Shown: positions 17,711-26,700 of the stretch, in pieces
How positions within the stretch are numbered: the first letter of the stretch is position 1
Layout: every line of letters starts with the position of its first letter
NCBI RefSeq assembly: GCF_021261315.1
Contig: NZ_JAJSAX010000004.1
Location: 1 to 64,000 of the forward strand
Source of the DNA: Epilithonimonas sp. JDS
Lineage (GTDB): Bacteria; Bacteroidota; Bacteroidia; Flavobacteriales; Weeksellaceae
Direction of reading: 5' to 3'
Length of the DNA: 64,000 nucleotides
Position numbers and translations under genes: made by a program
The notes under the pieces: model-generated
Seen by the model: the letters and a program-made list of their open reading frames with translations, nothing else
Database searches by the model: none
What the model was told of the DNA's origin: nothing

Positions 17711-19054
17711 ATGGAGGACAACGAAGTATCTTATCCGGTCTATTCGCCGGCATCTGTAATGGGGATCTTCAGTAATGCACTGAAGCTGAATGCAACGGTC
17801 AATTTGATCTATCTGAAAGGCAGGTATGCTTATGGAGGCGGCAAGTCCTACGGGAACTATTATTATGATCTTTTGTTTTCAGAAGGTGATCATACTTCGA
17901 TTGGGATTCGCATTTCGTCACTGCTCAGGAGCAAAATCACCAACAATGAGATCTATACCCTCAGAGGGTTTATTGAGAAAAGCATTAAAAATTCTTCGAT
18001 TGAACTACGCTTTGTGGTAGATGAGATCGTTCATCAGGAAGAAAGATCAATATCTGAGGAAGAGCTGCAGAAATATGGGCTAATCCAGAAAAAACTTGAA
18101 CTGGGATCGAAGGACCTTGAGACGCTCATCAGGGATCAAATGCTTAAAGATGAAAAGATCAAGGTTGCCAATATCTATGGTAATAATGCCATCGTGCAAA
18201 GGGACTTTTCAGAGGGGCTGGATGTTTCGTCACAGTATTTTAAAGTTGATAATTACAACTGCAATATTACTTCATCAACAGCGATCATTGCGATACTGAA
18301 AGAAATTACAGCTTTGGATTACGACATTGTTGCTTTGGTAAGGGGAGGAGGCGACCGTCGGAGTATGGAAACCTTTAATGACCTGAGTTTGTCTGAATTA
18401 TTTATTTCAATGAAACCGATTATGGTCACTGCAATCGGCCATACGGTCGATGAAACATTATTGGATAAGCTGGCTGACAAGCGCTTTCATTTACCGCACG
18501 ATTATGGTGCGGGATTGCACGCCATTGCTGAAAAGCTTTCTCACGAAAGATCGAATTCGAGGGCTCTGCTCATCAATGAGGTGAAAAAAGATGTGACCAA
18601 GCAGTTTTCAGAGCAGGTGGAGACCTTGGAAAAGCAATTGAAAAAGAAAAATGAGGAGTTTACTGAAGCCCAGAAAACATATAAGGAACAGAACGAGGCA
18701 CATAATAAGACCTTTTCAGATCAGTTGAAGGTCAGAAATGAAGAATTTCAAAAACTTCAGTCCTCTTCATCGAAACAACTCGAAGAACTACAAAAGAATT
18801 TTCAGGAGCAGCAGAAGCAACGTCTCGCAGAAATGGAGAGCTACAAAAAAGAGATCGCTGTTCTGCACGAGAAGAATGTACAATCTGCCATCAATGAAAA
18901 GACTTCGTCTTTGCTGGTCAATCTGGAAACATTGAAACAGGAAAATGTCAGGTTGAATCAGGAAGTTCAACATAATAAAACTGATTATTTCAAGATCATT
19001 ATCGCGTTTGTTCTGGCATTGGTCATCGGATTTGTTTTGGCAAAATTGATGTAG
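17711..19054 (+). CDS. Exonuclease VII large subunit-like protein with coiled coil and C-terminal membrane anchor
   Basis: This 447-aa protein has an OB-like N-terminal half (about 12-110) and an XseA-like catalytic region. DYDIVALVRGGGDRRSMETF (204-222) and TAIGHTVDETLLDKLAD (240-256) align with the RGGGS...FND and GHE.D.TL.D..AD motifs of exodeoxyribonuclease VII. After residue 280 it turns into a long charged coiled coil to about 425, ending in one transmembrane helix (about 428-446). No xseB is adjacent. Ordinary XseA has a helical C-terminal domain and no membrane anchor, so this is a specialised relative and its role is unknown. Confidence 0.8.
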   Translation: MEDNEVSYPVYSPASVMGIFSNALKLNATVNLIYLKGRYAYGGGKSYGNYYYDLLFSEGDHTSIGIRISSLLRSKITNNEIYTLRGFIEKSIKNSSIELRFVVDEIVHQEERSISEEELQKYGLIQKKLELGSKDLETLIRDQMLKDEKIKVANIYGNNAIVQRDFSEGLDVSSQYFKVDNYNCNITSSTAIIAILKEITALDYDIVALVRGGGDRRSMETFNDLSLSELFISMKPIMVTAIGHTVDETLLDKLADKRFHLPHDYGAGLHAIAEKLSHERSNSRALLINEVKKDVTKQFSEQVETLEKQLKKKNEEFTEAQKTYKEQNEAHNKTFSDQLKVRNEEFQKLQSSSSKQLEELQKNFQEQQKQRLAEMESYKKEIAVLHEKNVQSAINEKTSSLLVNLETLKQENVRLNQEVQHNKTDYFKIIIAFVLALVIGFVLAKLM

Positions 19055-19075
19055 AATGGAAGATCTTGTGCGGTA

Positions 19076-19555
19076 TTATTTAAGACGGCTCATTGGAAAG
19101 TACCGATGTTCATCTTTTCCATTTCTTAATCCTGAGATCTCAGCTTTCAGAGAGTCATTACCAATTCTTATATAAGAAATAACCTGTGGGAAATCGTGCA
19201 TTTTATTCTCGAAGGTCAATGCAGGTCCAGAAATTTTCTTTTCCGAAAACCTGACCGGAGCGCCGCTGTTCTGATCGTTGACAGCAGGAATATAAAAGAT
19301 TTTTCCGTGTTCGTTAACGAGTCGTATGGTCTCAAAAATTATGGTATCCTTATTCTTGATCATATAACTATAACCGCTTAATTCATTACGATTTATTTTT
19401 TTCCAAGTCTCGTAGATGCTTCCTTTCGAGGTTTTATGTTCCCAGGTTCCAACAAGCCATTCCGCATTTTTGATGCTGTATGTATTTTTTATGGTACAGC
19501 TGCAAAGCATTAGCAGGGCAGCAACAATAGAACAATTTCTTTTTCTTGTCATCAT
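19076..19555 (-). CDS. DUF6265-like lipoprotein
   Basis: This 159-aa protein has a short lipoprotein signal (LLMLCSC) and the pattern WLVGTWEHKTSKGSIYETWKK, IRLVNEHGKIFYIPAVNDQN, FENKMHDFPQVISYIRIG, typical of DUF6265 and related lipocalin-like families in Bacteroidota. The probable location is the outer membrane or periplasm. The function is unknown. It converges with the ExoVII-like gene, with only 21 bp between the stops. Confidence 0.75.
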   Translation of the reverse strand: MMTRKRNCSIVAALLMLCSCTIKNTYSIKNAEWLVGTWEHKTSKGSIYETWKKINRNELSGYSYMIKNKDTIIFETIRLVNEHGKIFYIPAVNDQNSGAPVRFSEKKISGPALTFENKMHDFPQVISYIRIGNDSLKAEISGLRNGKDEHRYFPMSRLK

Positions 19556-19664
19556 TTTTTTATTTTATCAAAGACGCTCAGGCAATTCATTGTTACTGAA
19601 TCATCAGATCACAATGCGAAGTTGCGGTATCTTCTGCAGACAAAATTGTAAAAATGCGACACGA

Positions 19665-20477
19665 TCATTCCCCGATAAAAAAAGAACTCATTTTCAAATG
19701 CTTTCCGTAATATTCTTTGGGTGTGACCCCAACGAATTCTTTGAAATCTTTTATGAAGTGGGCCTGATCATAATAGTCATTCTCGTAGGCCAGAGAAGTA
19801 AAGGTAGTTGATCCCTTTGTCAACAGATTATTGAGCGCTGCCTGAAGACGGATGATCTTTGATAATTTTTTGGGGCTCAATCCAATTGCCAAATGAAACT
19901 TACGTTCCAGCTGCCTTTGGTTGACATTGATTTGGCCGGAAAGTTCATTGATGGAAAGCTGTCCATTACCCGTTAAGACTTTATCTACGGTTGTTCTCAC
20001 AATATTATTGATTGCATCCGCACGTTCCAGCCTGTTCAGTAAGAATATTTCGATCAGATTGATCCTTTCCTGTACCGAATGCGCATTTAATATTTTTTCC
20101 TCAATATCTTTCCCATCCCGATCGAAAAGTCTTTCTAATGGAACAGCAGTATTTTCCATTTCCTTTATCGGAATCGAAGTTAATGGCAAAAAACCATAGG
20201 GATGGAAACGGACAGAGAAGATATCCGTCTTACCTGTAGGTTCTATTTCAAGTGGACGTGTCAACTGGCCAATAACAAAACACCTTGGCTGGATCACAAT
20301 ATTTCCATCACCGGTGTACTGCTTATAAAGATCTCCATGATGGAAGATCATTTCCATACATCCATCTGGAATGATCGATTGCTTTTCAAGTCGATCACAT
20401 CCCGAATCTTCCATTGTCCAATAGCATTTGACAAGCATCTTCAATTCTTGGTGCGGGTCAAATGTCTGGTAATTCAT
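19665..20477 (-). CDS. AraC-family regulator with DUF6597-like N-terminal domain
   Basis: This 270-aa cytoplasmic regulator has an N-terminal region (LKMLVKCYWTMEDSG, IIPDGCMEMIFHHGD, GQLTRPLEIEPTGKTDIFSVRFHPYGF) matching the DUF6597 domain of Bacteroidota AraC proteins. The C-terminal HTH (about 170-265) reads INELSGQINVNQRQLERKF and LAYENDYYDQAHFIKDFKEF. The frame is open to 20555, but that extension runs over the divergent histone promoter; the ATG at 20477 starts the family-typical MNYQTFDP. Its targets are unknown; the adjacent histone-like gene is one possibility. Confidence 0.88.
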   Translation of the reverse strand: MNYQTFDPHQELKMLVKCYWTMEDSGCDRLEKQSIIPDGCMEMIFHHGDLYKQYTGDGNIVIQPRCFVIGQLTRPLEIEPTGKTDIFSVRFHPYGFLPLTSIPIKEMENTAVPLERLFDRDGKDIEEKILNAHSVQERINLIEIFLLNRLERADAINNIVRTTVDKVLTGNGQLSINELSGQINVNQRQLERKFHLAIGLSPKKLSKIIRLQAALNNLLTKGSTTFTSLAYENDYYDQAHFIKDFKEFVGVTPKEYYGKHLKMSSFFIGE

Positions 20478-20531
20478 CGGGTTTAATTTTCCATAAAAAT
20501 AAAAAAAATAGGCTAAACTTGATCTGAGAAC

Positions 20532-20564
20532 ATTGATAATTCTTTGCAATACCATTATATTTGC
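20532..20564 (+). promoter_or_regulatory. Promoter for the Hc1-like histone gene
   Basis: TATATTTG at 20556-20563 is a perfect -7 element, and TTG at 20533-20535 is a -33 element 20 bp upstream. The start codon is 26 bp downstream. It lies inside the upstream extension of the AraC frame, which supports the shorter AraC start. Confidence 0.6.
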
Positions 20565-20588
20565 CCTCCAATTTAATTTTATAATATT

Positions 20589-20765
20589 ATGAAAGAACTT
20601 ATCGAAAAGATCAATGCAGAATTTGAAGCATTTTCAACTGAAGCGAATCAACAATCGGAAAAAGGAAACAAGGCAGCAGGAACAAGAGCAAGAAAATCAG
20701 CCCTTGAACTAAGCAAACTGTTTAAAGACTTTAGAAAAGTTTCAGTTGAAGAATCAAAAAAATAA
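20589..20765 (+). CDS. Histone H1-like protein (Hc1 family)
   Basis: This 58-aa protein begins MKELIEKINAEFEAF and contains NKAAGTRARKSALELSKLFK and FRKVSVEESKK. This is the compact Hc1-like histone common in Bacteroidota; larger relatives condense the chlamydial nucleoid. It is lysine/arginine-rich and probably binds DNA non-specifically. It has its own -7/-33 promoter upstream and a hairpin terminator 9 bp after the stop, so it is a complete single-gene unit. Confidence 0.88.
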   Translation: MKELIEKINAEFEAFSTEANQQSEKGNKAAGTRARKSALELSKLFKDFRKVSVEESKK

Positions 20766-20773
20766 CATTTTCA

Positions 20774-20809
20774 AATAATAAACCCTTCAGTAATGAAAGG
20801 TTTATTATT
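20774..20809 (+). terminator. Hairpin terminator after the histone-like gene
   Basis: AATAATAAACCCTT pairs with AAAGGTTTATTATT across an 8-nt loop, with one mismatch in 14 bp. It starts 9 bp after the stop codon. Confidence 0.7.
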
Positions 20810-20831
20810 GAACAGGGTAACAGTTGATCTT

Positions 20832-20969
20832 TCAAAATAATGTTTTAAAACCTGCATAAAAGCTATAGTCTTTATCTGAAAGGGTTTCAGCGATTTGAAA
20901 ACCTACAATTGTATTGGCATATGCAATTAGTGCTATTTGTTGTCCATTTTCCTGTATAATTTGATTGAT
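20832..20969 (-). pseudogene. Remnant of an unidentified gene (C-terminal fragment)
   Basis: About 45 codons read cleanly on the minus strand and end in ...YSFYAGFKTLF-stop, with a tail composition like that of outer-membrane or secreted proteins. There is no start codon at a sensible place and an in-frame stop just upstream. It may be a decayed C-terminus or chance. The rest of the 20810-21121 gap shows nothing else convincing; the ORF starting at 21045 is considered spurious. Confidence 0.3.
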
Positions 20970-21121
20970 TCAAATTGAATTACAGTAAAGGTGGATATAA
21001 AACATACAGTCTTTTTCAGTCAAATCTACATTATTTGAAGGTAAATGTGGGATAGAGTTATCTTGAATAACTATTCAAAATTATACATTGAAAATATCTT
21101 TCCCGTTGACCACCGATTAAT

Positions 21122-21463
21122 TTATTTATTCTCACAGATGGTCAGCCCCTGCGTTATAAAATCCCCGTACGAGATCTTCAGACCGATCCATTTGGGGTCA
21201 TCCAACCATATCTCCTCAACCTTGCTGATAGAGGGGTCGTTATGTGAAGCTCCTTTCGCTGATCCGTTAAGAGCATAGATTTTACCATTGTTTGTTCTTC
21301 CGTAAATTTCTTTATATCCGGAACAATAAACCTCAATCTCATTGACAGAGAACGGCCATTCCCCATTATAGTCCTGTTTGGTGAATGTAAGTGTATTCTT
21401 TTTGGAAGGAGCACTGCATGATAAAATCAATAGCAAGATTGAAAACAAAGTTAAATTTTTCAT
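21122..21463 (-). CDS. Small lipoprotein of unknown function
   Basis: This 113-aa protein has a signal peptide ending in the lipobox LLILSC, then NTLTFTKQDYNGEWPFSVNE, VYCSGYKEIYGRTNNGKIYALNG, and a C-terminal WIGLKISYGDFITQGL. It resembles DUF2511-like small proteins (the KQD...WPF...EV.C pattern), tentatively. The ATG at 21463 gives the lipoprotein N-terminus; the upstream extension MIEGLYYFYR is discarded. A truncated duplicate lies at 4172-4318. Confidence 0.7.
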   Translation of the reverse strand: MKNLTLFSILLLILSCSAPSKKNTLTFTKQDYNGEWPFSVNEIEVYCSGYKEIYGRTNNGKIYALNGSAKGASHNDPSISKVEEIWLDDPKWIGLKISYGDFITQGLTICENK

Positions 21464-21552
21464 CGTAAAAAATATATAGCGGTAAAAGTAATAAAGCCCT
21501 TCTATCAATTTTTACGGTTTTCCGTAGAATAAAAAAAATTCTGTTGTATCAA

Positions 21553-22446
21553 TTATTCCGGCTGAATAATAACAAAATGAACCAATGGAAATTCCCTTTT
21601 TATATTTTCACGAATTCGTTTAATCGCCTCAGTGATATCTTCAGTATCCAGATGGTCTTCAAAATCGATGATGAGCATCAGTACAACTTCCTCGGGTGAC
21701 TGGTAAGTAGATAATATATTTTTTGTTCTAACCACCGCAACATCTTTTTCAGCCAGTTTTGCAATCTTTTCCCTTGTTTCCGGCGCTATTCCTTCACCCA
21801 TCAATAAGCTTCGACTCTCTCTGGCAAGGATAAAAGAAACAAATACCAGTATCAATCCGACAATGATCGAGGCAAGGCCGTCCAATTCAGGGATCTGGAA
21901 GGTATGGCTGATTCCCATCAATACCATCACTACAATCAGACCTGCCACTGCTGCACCATCTTCAAAGACCACGAGAAAGCTTGCGGGGTCTTTGCTTTTG
22001 ATGATCGCATCCCACCATTTAAGACCGTTACGGGTTTTGTTAAATTCTTTGACGGCAATATGTAGAGAAGTTCCTTCGAAAATTAGTGAGAGCACCAATA
22101 CGATATAGTTCCAGAAAGGGTCTTTCATCACTTCTGGTTCCAAAATATGTAAGATACCCTGATAAATGGATAATGCACCACCAAGACCAAATATCAATAT
22201 GGAAACGACAAAAGACCAGAAATACAATTCCTTGCCGTAACCGAAAGGATGATATTCATCTGCCGGCTTTTTGCTCCTTTTTAATCCATACAATAATAAC
22301 AGCTGATTGGTGGTGTCGACAGTAGAGTGGATCCCTTCAGAGATCATAGAAGAACTGTTGGTGAATGCTCCTGCAATAAACTTGGTTAATGCGATCAGCA
22401 GGTTGGCGGCAAGTGCACTGTAAATTGATTTTCGATTGTTGGCCAT
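21553..22446 (-). CDS. Cation diffusion facilitator (CDF) family transporter
   Basis: This 297-aa inner-membrane protein has six transmembrane segments and the CDF signature near the start (LIALTKFIAGAFTNSSSMISEGIHSTVDTTNQ, in which the first metal-site D/H pattern appears as HSTVD). The C-terminal cytoplasmic domain covers about residues 215-297. Family members export Zn2+, Fe2+, Mn2+ or similar ions by proton exchange. The ion is not deducible. It is separate from the HxlR gene upstream, about 60 bp apart on the same strand. Confidence 0.92.
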   Translation of the reverse strand: MANNRKSIYSALAANLLIALTKFIAGAFTNSSSMISEGIHSTVDTTNQLLLLYGLKRSKKPADEYHPFGYGKELYFWSFVVSILIFGLGGALSIYQGILHILEPEVMKDPFWNYIVLVLSLIFEGTSLHIAVKEFNKTRNGLKWWDAIIKSKDPASFLVVFEDGAAVAGLIVVMVLMGISHTFQIPELDGLASIIVGLILVFVSFILARESRSLLMGEGIAPETREKIAKLAEKDVAVVRTKNILSTYQSPEEVVLMLIIDFEDHLDTEDITEAIKRIRENIKREFPLVHFVIIQPE

Positions 22447-22506
22447 TTATGGAACTAAAGTATTAGGTAGAAAGATTATTTGACTTTTGATAGGATGTAT
22501 ATCATT

Positions 22507-22884
22507 TTACAATTTGCTCTCCATTTTTCTCTTCATTCCCGAAATAATACGTTTTCGATGCATAAAGCCCCAGTCTGCGATGGTGTTCGTGAGCTGTTGA
22601 AGAGATTTGCCATAGTCTGTGATCTGATATTCCACAGCAACAGGTGCCGTGTTCAGGACATGGCGGTCGATCAATTCATTAATTTCGAGATCTTTCAACT
22701 CACGGCTGAGCATCTTGCCGGAAATGCCTTTGACCTCTTTGAGCAATTCGGAATATCGCATCGGCTTATAGCAAAGACATGCGATAATGGACATCTTCCA
22801 TTTTCCGTTTAAAATTTCCATTGTATCACTGATCGCCAATATTTTTTGACTGCAATCTTTTACCAGATCAAATTCTTGTTCCAT
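22507..22884 (-). CDS. HxlR-family winged-helix transcriptional regulator
   Basis: This 125-aa regulator has the N-terminal DCSQKILAISDTMEIL region with the family cysteine, LNGKWKMSIIACLCYKPMRYSELLKEVKGISGKMLSRELKDLE as the winged helix, and VAVEYQITDYGKSL. The ATG at 22884 is preferred over the in-frame GTG at 22893, because the latter overlaps the operator-like repeats. It is divergent from the nitroreductase-family gene and is expected to control it in response to quinones or other electrophiles, as YodB-type HxlR proteins do. Confidence 0.9.
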   Translation of the reverse strand: MEQEFDLVKDCSQKILAISDTMEILNGKWKMSIIACLCYKPMRYSELLKEVKGISGKMLSRELKDLEINELIDRHVLNTAPVAVEYQITDYGKSLQQLTNTIADWGFMHRKRIISGMKRKMESKL

Positions 22885-22889
22885 ATCAT

Positions 22890-22936
22890 TCACTTGGTTA
22901 CCCGTTTGTCACTATAACTTTTTGTCACTTGGTTAC
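22890..22936. promoter_or_regulatory. Repeated operator-like element between hxlR and nitroreductase
   Basis: TCACTTGGTTAC occurs twice as a perfect 12-bp direct repeat (22890-22901 and 22925-22936), and TTTGTCACT occurs twice (22905-22913 and 22921-22929). The block covers the upstream half of the nitroreductase promoter. This spacing of repeats in the HxlR intergenic region is typical of regulator binding sites. Confidence 0.6.
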
Positions 22937-22956
22937 AAATATACACATTGAAGAGA

Positions 22957-22965
22957 TAACTTTGC
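22957..22965 (+). promoter_or_regulatory. -7 promoter element of the nitroreductase gene
   Basis: TAACTTTGC matches TAnnTTTGC and lies 23 bp before the ATG at 22989. The likely -33 TTG (22929-22931) is inside the downstream copy of the direct repeat, so HxlR binding would block it. Confidence 0.55.
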
Positions 22966-22988
22966 CCTTTCAATTTATAAATAACAAA

Positions 22989-23618
22989 ATGGAATTAATC
23001 AAAAACCTGAAATGGCGTTATGCCGTCAAGAAATACTCAGAGAAGAAGGTCAGCGAAGATAAGGTCGACCAAATTGTTGAAGCCATCAATCTTACCGCTT
23101 CATCCTGCGGAATACAGCCGTACCGCCTGTTTGTCATCACCAATCCCGAGGTGAGGAAAAGATTGGGAGAAGGTTCATTCAATGCACAGCTCCATGCTTC
23201 TTCTCATTTACTGGTCTTTGCCGGATTCAATGAAATAACAAGTGAATATATCTTCGACTATGTCGAGATGATGGAAGACCAACGAAATTTGGAAAAAGGA
23301 GCTTTAAACGAGTTGAAGGATATGCTAATCGAATATTTCTCTGTCCAGACACCCGGACAAAATGTAATCTGGTCGGATAAACAAGCGTATATCGGTCTGG
23401 GAACGGCTTTGATCGCTGCGGCAGAGCTCAAAGTGGATGCAACGCCTATGGAAGGCTTTGATCCCAAACTATTTAATGAAGTTTTAGGTCTATCCGAAAA
23501 GGGACTTCACGCTTCAGTTATCTTATCATTAGGCTACAGGGATGAAGCGAATGATTTTCTGGCTTCCATGCCGAAAGCCCGATTACCTATTAATGAATTT
23601 TCTTTCAGAATAAGTTAA
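22989..23618 (+). CDS. Nitroreductase-family NAD(P)H-dependent oxidoreductase
   Basis: This 209-aa FMN-binding enzyme of the nitroreductase fold begins LKWRYAVKKYSEKKVSEDKVDQIVEAINLTASSCGIQPYRLFVI, and has KLRVDATPMEGFDP-like residues (ELKVDATPMEGFDPKLFNEVLGL) and ASVILSLGYR near the C-terminus. These enzymes reduce nitroaromatics or quinones with NAD(P)H. The earlier in-frame start at 22929 overlaps the operator, so the ATG at 22989 is chosen. It is probably induced by quinone or nitro compounds through the divergent HxlR. Confidence 0.92.
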   Translation: MELIKNLKWRYAVKKYSEKKVSEDKVDQIVEAINLTASSCGIQPYRLFVITNPEVRKRLGEGSFNAQLHASSHLLVFAGFNEITSEYIFDYVEMMEDQRNLEKGALNELKDMLIEYFSVQTPGQNVIWSDKQAYIGLGTALIAAAELKVDATPMEGFDPKLFNEVLGLSEKGLHASVILSLGYRDEANDFLASMPKARLPINEFSFRIS

Positions 23619-23672
23619 TGAGCTAACCACCGAAACTTATCTTTAACTTTTAAAAATTTTGAAATTACTAAA

Positions 23673-23698
23673 ACAGCCCTGACATTTGTCGGGGCTGT
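23673..23698 (+). terminator. Hairpin after the nitroreductase gene
   Basis: ACAGCCCTGAC pairs with GTCGGGGCTGT over a 4-nt loop with a single mismatch. It lies 55 bp after the stop and may serve the gene on either strand, since the next gene converges. Confidence 0.65.
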
Positions 23699-23772
23699 TG
23701 TGTACTTCGATGATTTGTAGCATTGTAAGTAAGTGCAATTTTAATTATTGAAACTTTTTGGATGGTTCAACG

Positions 23773-26700
23773 TTATTTTGATCTGAATAAAACGTCGATT
23801 TTCTTTTTAACCTTTTCGTTAGGACTCACTTTATAAAACTCTTTTAGTAAATCCAGAGTGGTGGGTTTCTTAGGATATTGATTGTGTAAAAGAAAGTTTT
23901 TAAGGGCTGTGTTTACTTGATCTTCACCGATTATCTCACTCAATTTTACCATCGCCACTGCGCCTTTAGAATATGAAATGTGGGTGTTTTCTCCCGTGAC
24001 CTTGTAGAGTGGCTGAATCTCAGACAGACCTTTTTCATTGTCAAATATCTGTTGATGAACTTTTATTTTTTCCAACATTTTCTCTTTTCCGTGCATCTTT
24101 TTGTAGAGCATCATTTCGGTGTACATCGCCAAGGTTTCGGTCAGCATTACTGCGCCCTCTCTATCGTCGGGATCGATCTGGCTGTTTCCCCACCAGAGAT
24201 GTGAAAGCTCGTGCCCGGCAAGTTCATTGATGACATCCTGATTCTGATCCGAATTAATATTGGCGTGAAACAGCATATCTTCCGTCATAAAAATCGATGA
24301 AGGATAAGCGGTGGCTGCAAAACCTTTCGTGAAGGAAGAAACTTCTGCAAAATTGATGGTCTTGAAAGGATATTTTCCAAAATTTTGGGTGCAGTAATCT
24401 AAAGTCAGTTTTGCATTTTCGATCAGATGATTCACATTTTCAGGGTGTTTTTCGTTATAAAAAATGTTGATTGCTATTCCTTTATAAACTGTGGTTTTTA
24501 TCTGATATTTTGCGGAAGAAATGGCGAAGCGAAACGGAATATTTTCAGCTTTATATTGGAAATAGGTTCTGTTATTTTTAACAAAATGTTGAATTAAATC
24601 TCCGGTTCCTACAGCAGTCTGGTCTTTTTCTGTGGAAACGAGCATATCCAGATTGACGAAATCCTTCTTGAACACTTCCGGAGCTTCTAACTTTTTTAAT
24701 TCTGATTGTTTTTCCAATTTAAATTCAGTCCGTTTTCCTTCATCTTCAATTTCATTAGTTGCTTGATAACCGAACGTTGGGAAGTACCTGCTGATTCTCA
24801 TAAAAGAACCGTTTTCGATGATTGAATTAAATGAATCGTGACCATTCACTGCCGACCAATGATAGGAAATTTTAAAATCAAGACCAGCTGTTTCTCCAGG
24901 CTGTAAGGGCTGTTTCAAATAAATTTCGGTGACTTCCTGATCGATCTTTTTTGAGTCATAATTGGTATTGAAAACTGCAGATTCTATTTTCAGGTTCGGA
25001 TGAAAATTGATTAAAATCTTATGAATTGGTCTGTCGGTTAGATTGATCAGTTGATATTTCCCATTAATCATATAAGAATTTTCAGATGGATAAAGCTGAA
25101 TTTCTGTAATTATGTCTGTAATTGTTGGCTGTGCAAGATTTTCATAATGTTTGAAATTTTTTTCATATTGGGCTGACCGTCCTAATTTTTCATCTTCATT
25201 TTGTGGAATATAACCTTTCATAAAATGGCTTCCTGTAAAAATTCCAATTGATAATAAAATGACGGTAAAAATGATTTGTCTGACATTCCATTTTTTAGTT
25301 TTTATGAATTCATTGATTAACCATAAAAAAGCAATCATTCCGAACCCGAATAACAGTCTTTCTGCAAAAGCCGATGCATAGATTCCGTACCCATTGAAAT
25401 CACTGTAAGCACCTTTGTAATCTGAGAAAATTCTTAATAACGGATAAGAAACGATCTTTTTTGAAACCGGTCCGGCGAACGTAAAACCTGCAAGAACGGA
25501 AACGGCCAAAGCGACAAATCGGTTTTTAATATTGTCATTGATCAATAACATAAAAGCAGAAAAAAGGATCAATGGAAAGGTATTAAAAAGAACTGTTCCC
25601 AGATACGCATTCCAATCGATGTGAAAGTAGTTGTAAATCAGCTGAAATGCTAATCCTTCCAAAATCAGAATCGCTGTAAGAAAGAATAATAAAATAGTGA
25701 CAGAAAGAAAATGTCCGCTCAGTTTGCTTTTAGAAAAATAGGTACTTTTTTCAATAAGTGAAAATCCCGATGAATGGCTTCTCCAGTAAAGGTCGTTGAT
25801 GAAATAAATGACGATCAGCATTCCAAACAAATGAAAATTTTCTGAAATCGTGGTAGACATCAGTCCTGAGCTTGCATATTTCTGAGGAAGACGGATTCCT
25901 TTTTCGATTTCGGCGTACATTTCCATCCCAACAAAGAATAAAAGCAATATAGAAACGGCGACAATAGTGATACTTTTAAAAAGGTAAATGAGGTCGATTT
26001 TCGCAAATGAAACAATAGATTTTATTGTGGCAGAAATTCCGAATACTGATTTTGTGGTTGTAAATTGTTCCAAATTAAGAGCGAAAGAAACATTTGTTAT
26101 CTGGTTTTTGTTCCTGTTTTTACTTTTGTTTTGAGATAATGTTGAGAAAGAAAATATTCTGTAAGTCAATAATAAAAGAAGGATTGAAATAATCAAAAAA
26201 ACGATTCTGTTGATCAATAAATATCCCGAGAACGGAACAATCAATTCATTCTTTTGCTGAGCGGATAAGGTTCTTGCTTCAAAAAAATAAGATGACATTC
26301 CAAAAGGATCAATTAATGCAGATAATTGCTGGGTTTCCAATGATTGTGGTAAGCTTCCTGCCATAAACGGTGAATTGGAAAATACGAGAATAATCATATA
26401 AAGAACGTAAAGAAACAGTCCGCCGACAACGACCAAAAGCTTTTTCTTCGTACTAAACGAGATGAAAAACAAAAAACTGCACACTACAAAACAGTTGATT
26501 CCTCCGAAAATCAAAAGAGGGTAGAAGTAATACCAAAAATGAAAATAAGGTTGGATCTCGCTTCCTGTCCGTAAATTTTGCCCGATCACAAAACCGATCA
26601 TCAGAAATGTAAAACATAGAAAGGTCTGCAGAAAAAAGGTGAGAAATTTCCCTTGTAGGTAAGTTCGCTTTGAAAAAGGATAAGAGAAAATAAGAATATC

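Noticed and set aside
21045..21278. 77-codon plus-strand ORF overlapping the small lipoprotein
   Set aside because: It overlaps the opposite-strand lipoprotein, whose signal peptide and duplicate at 4172 make it the real gene.
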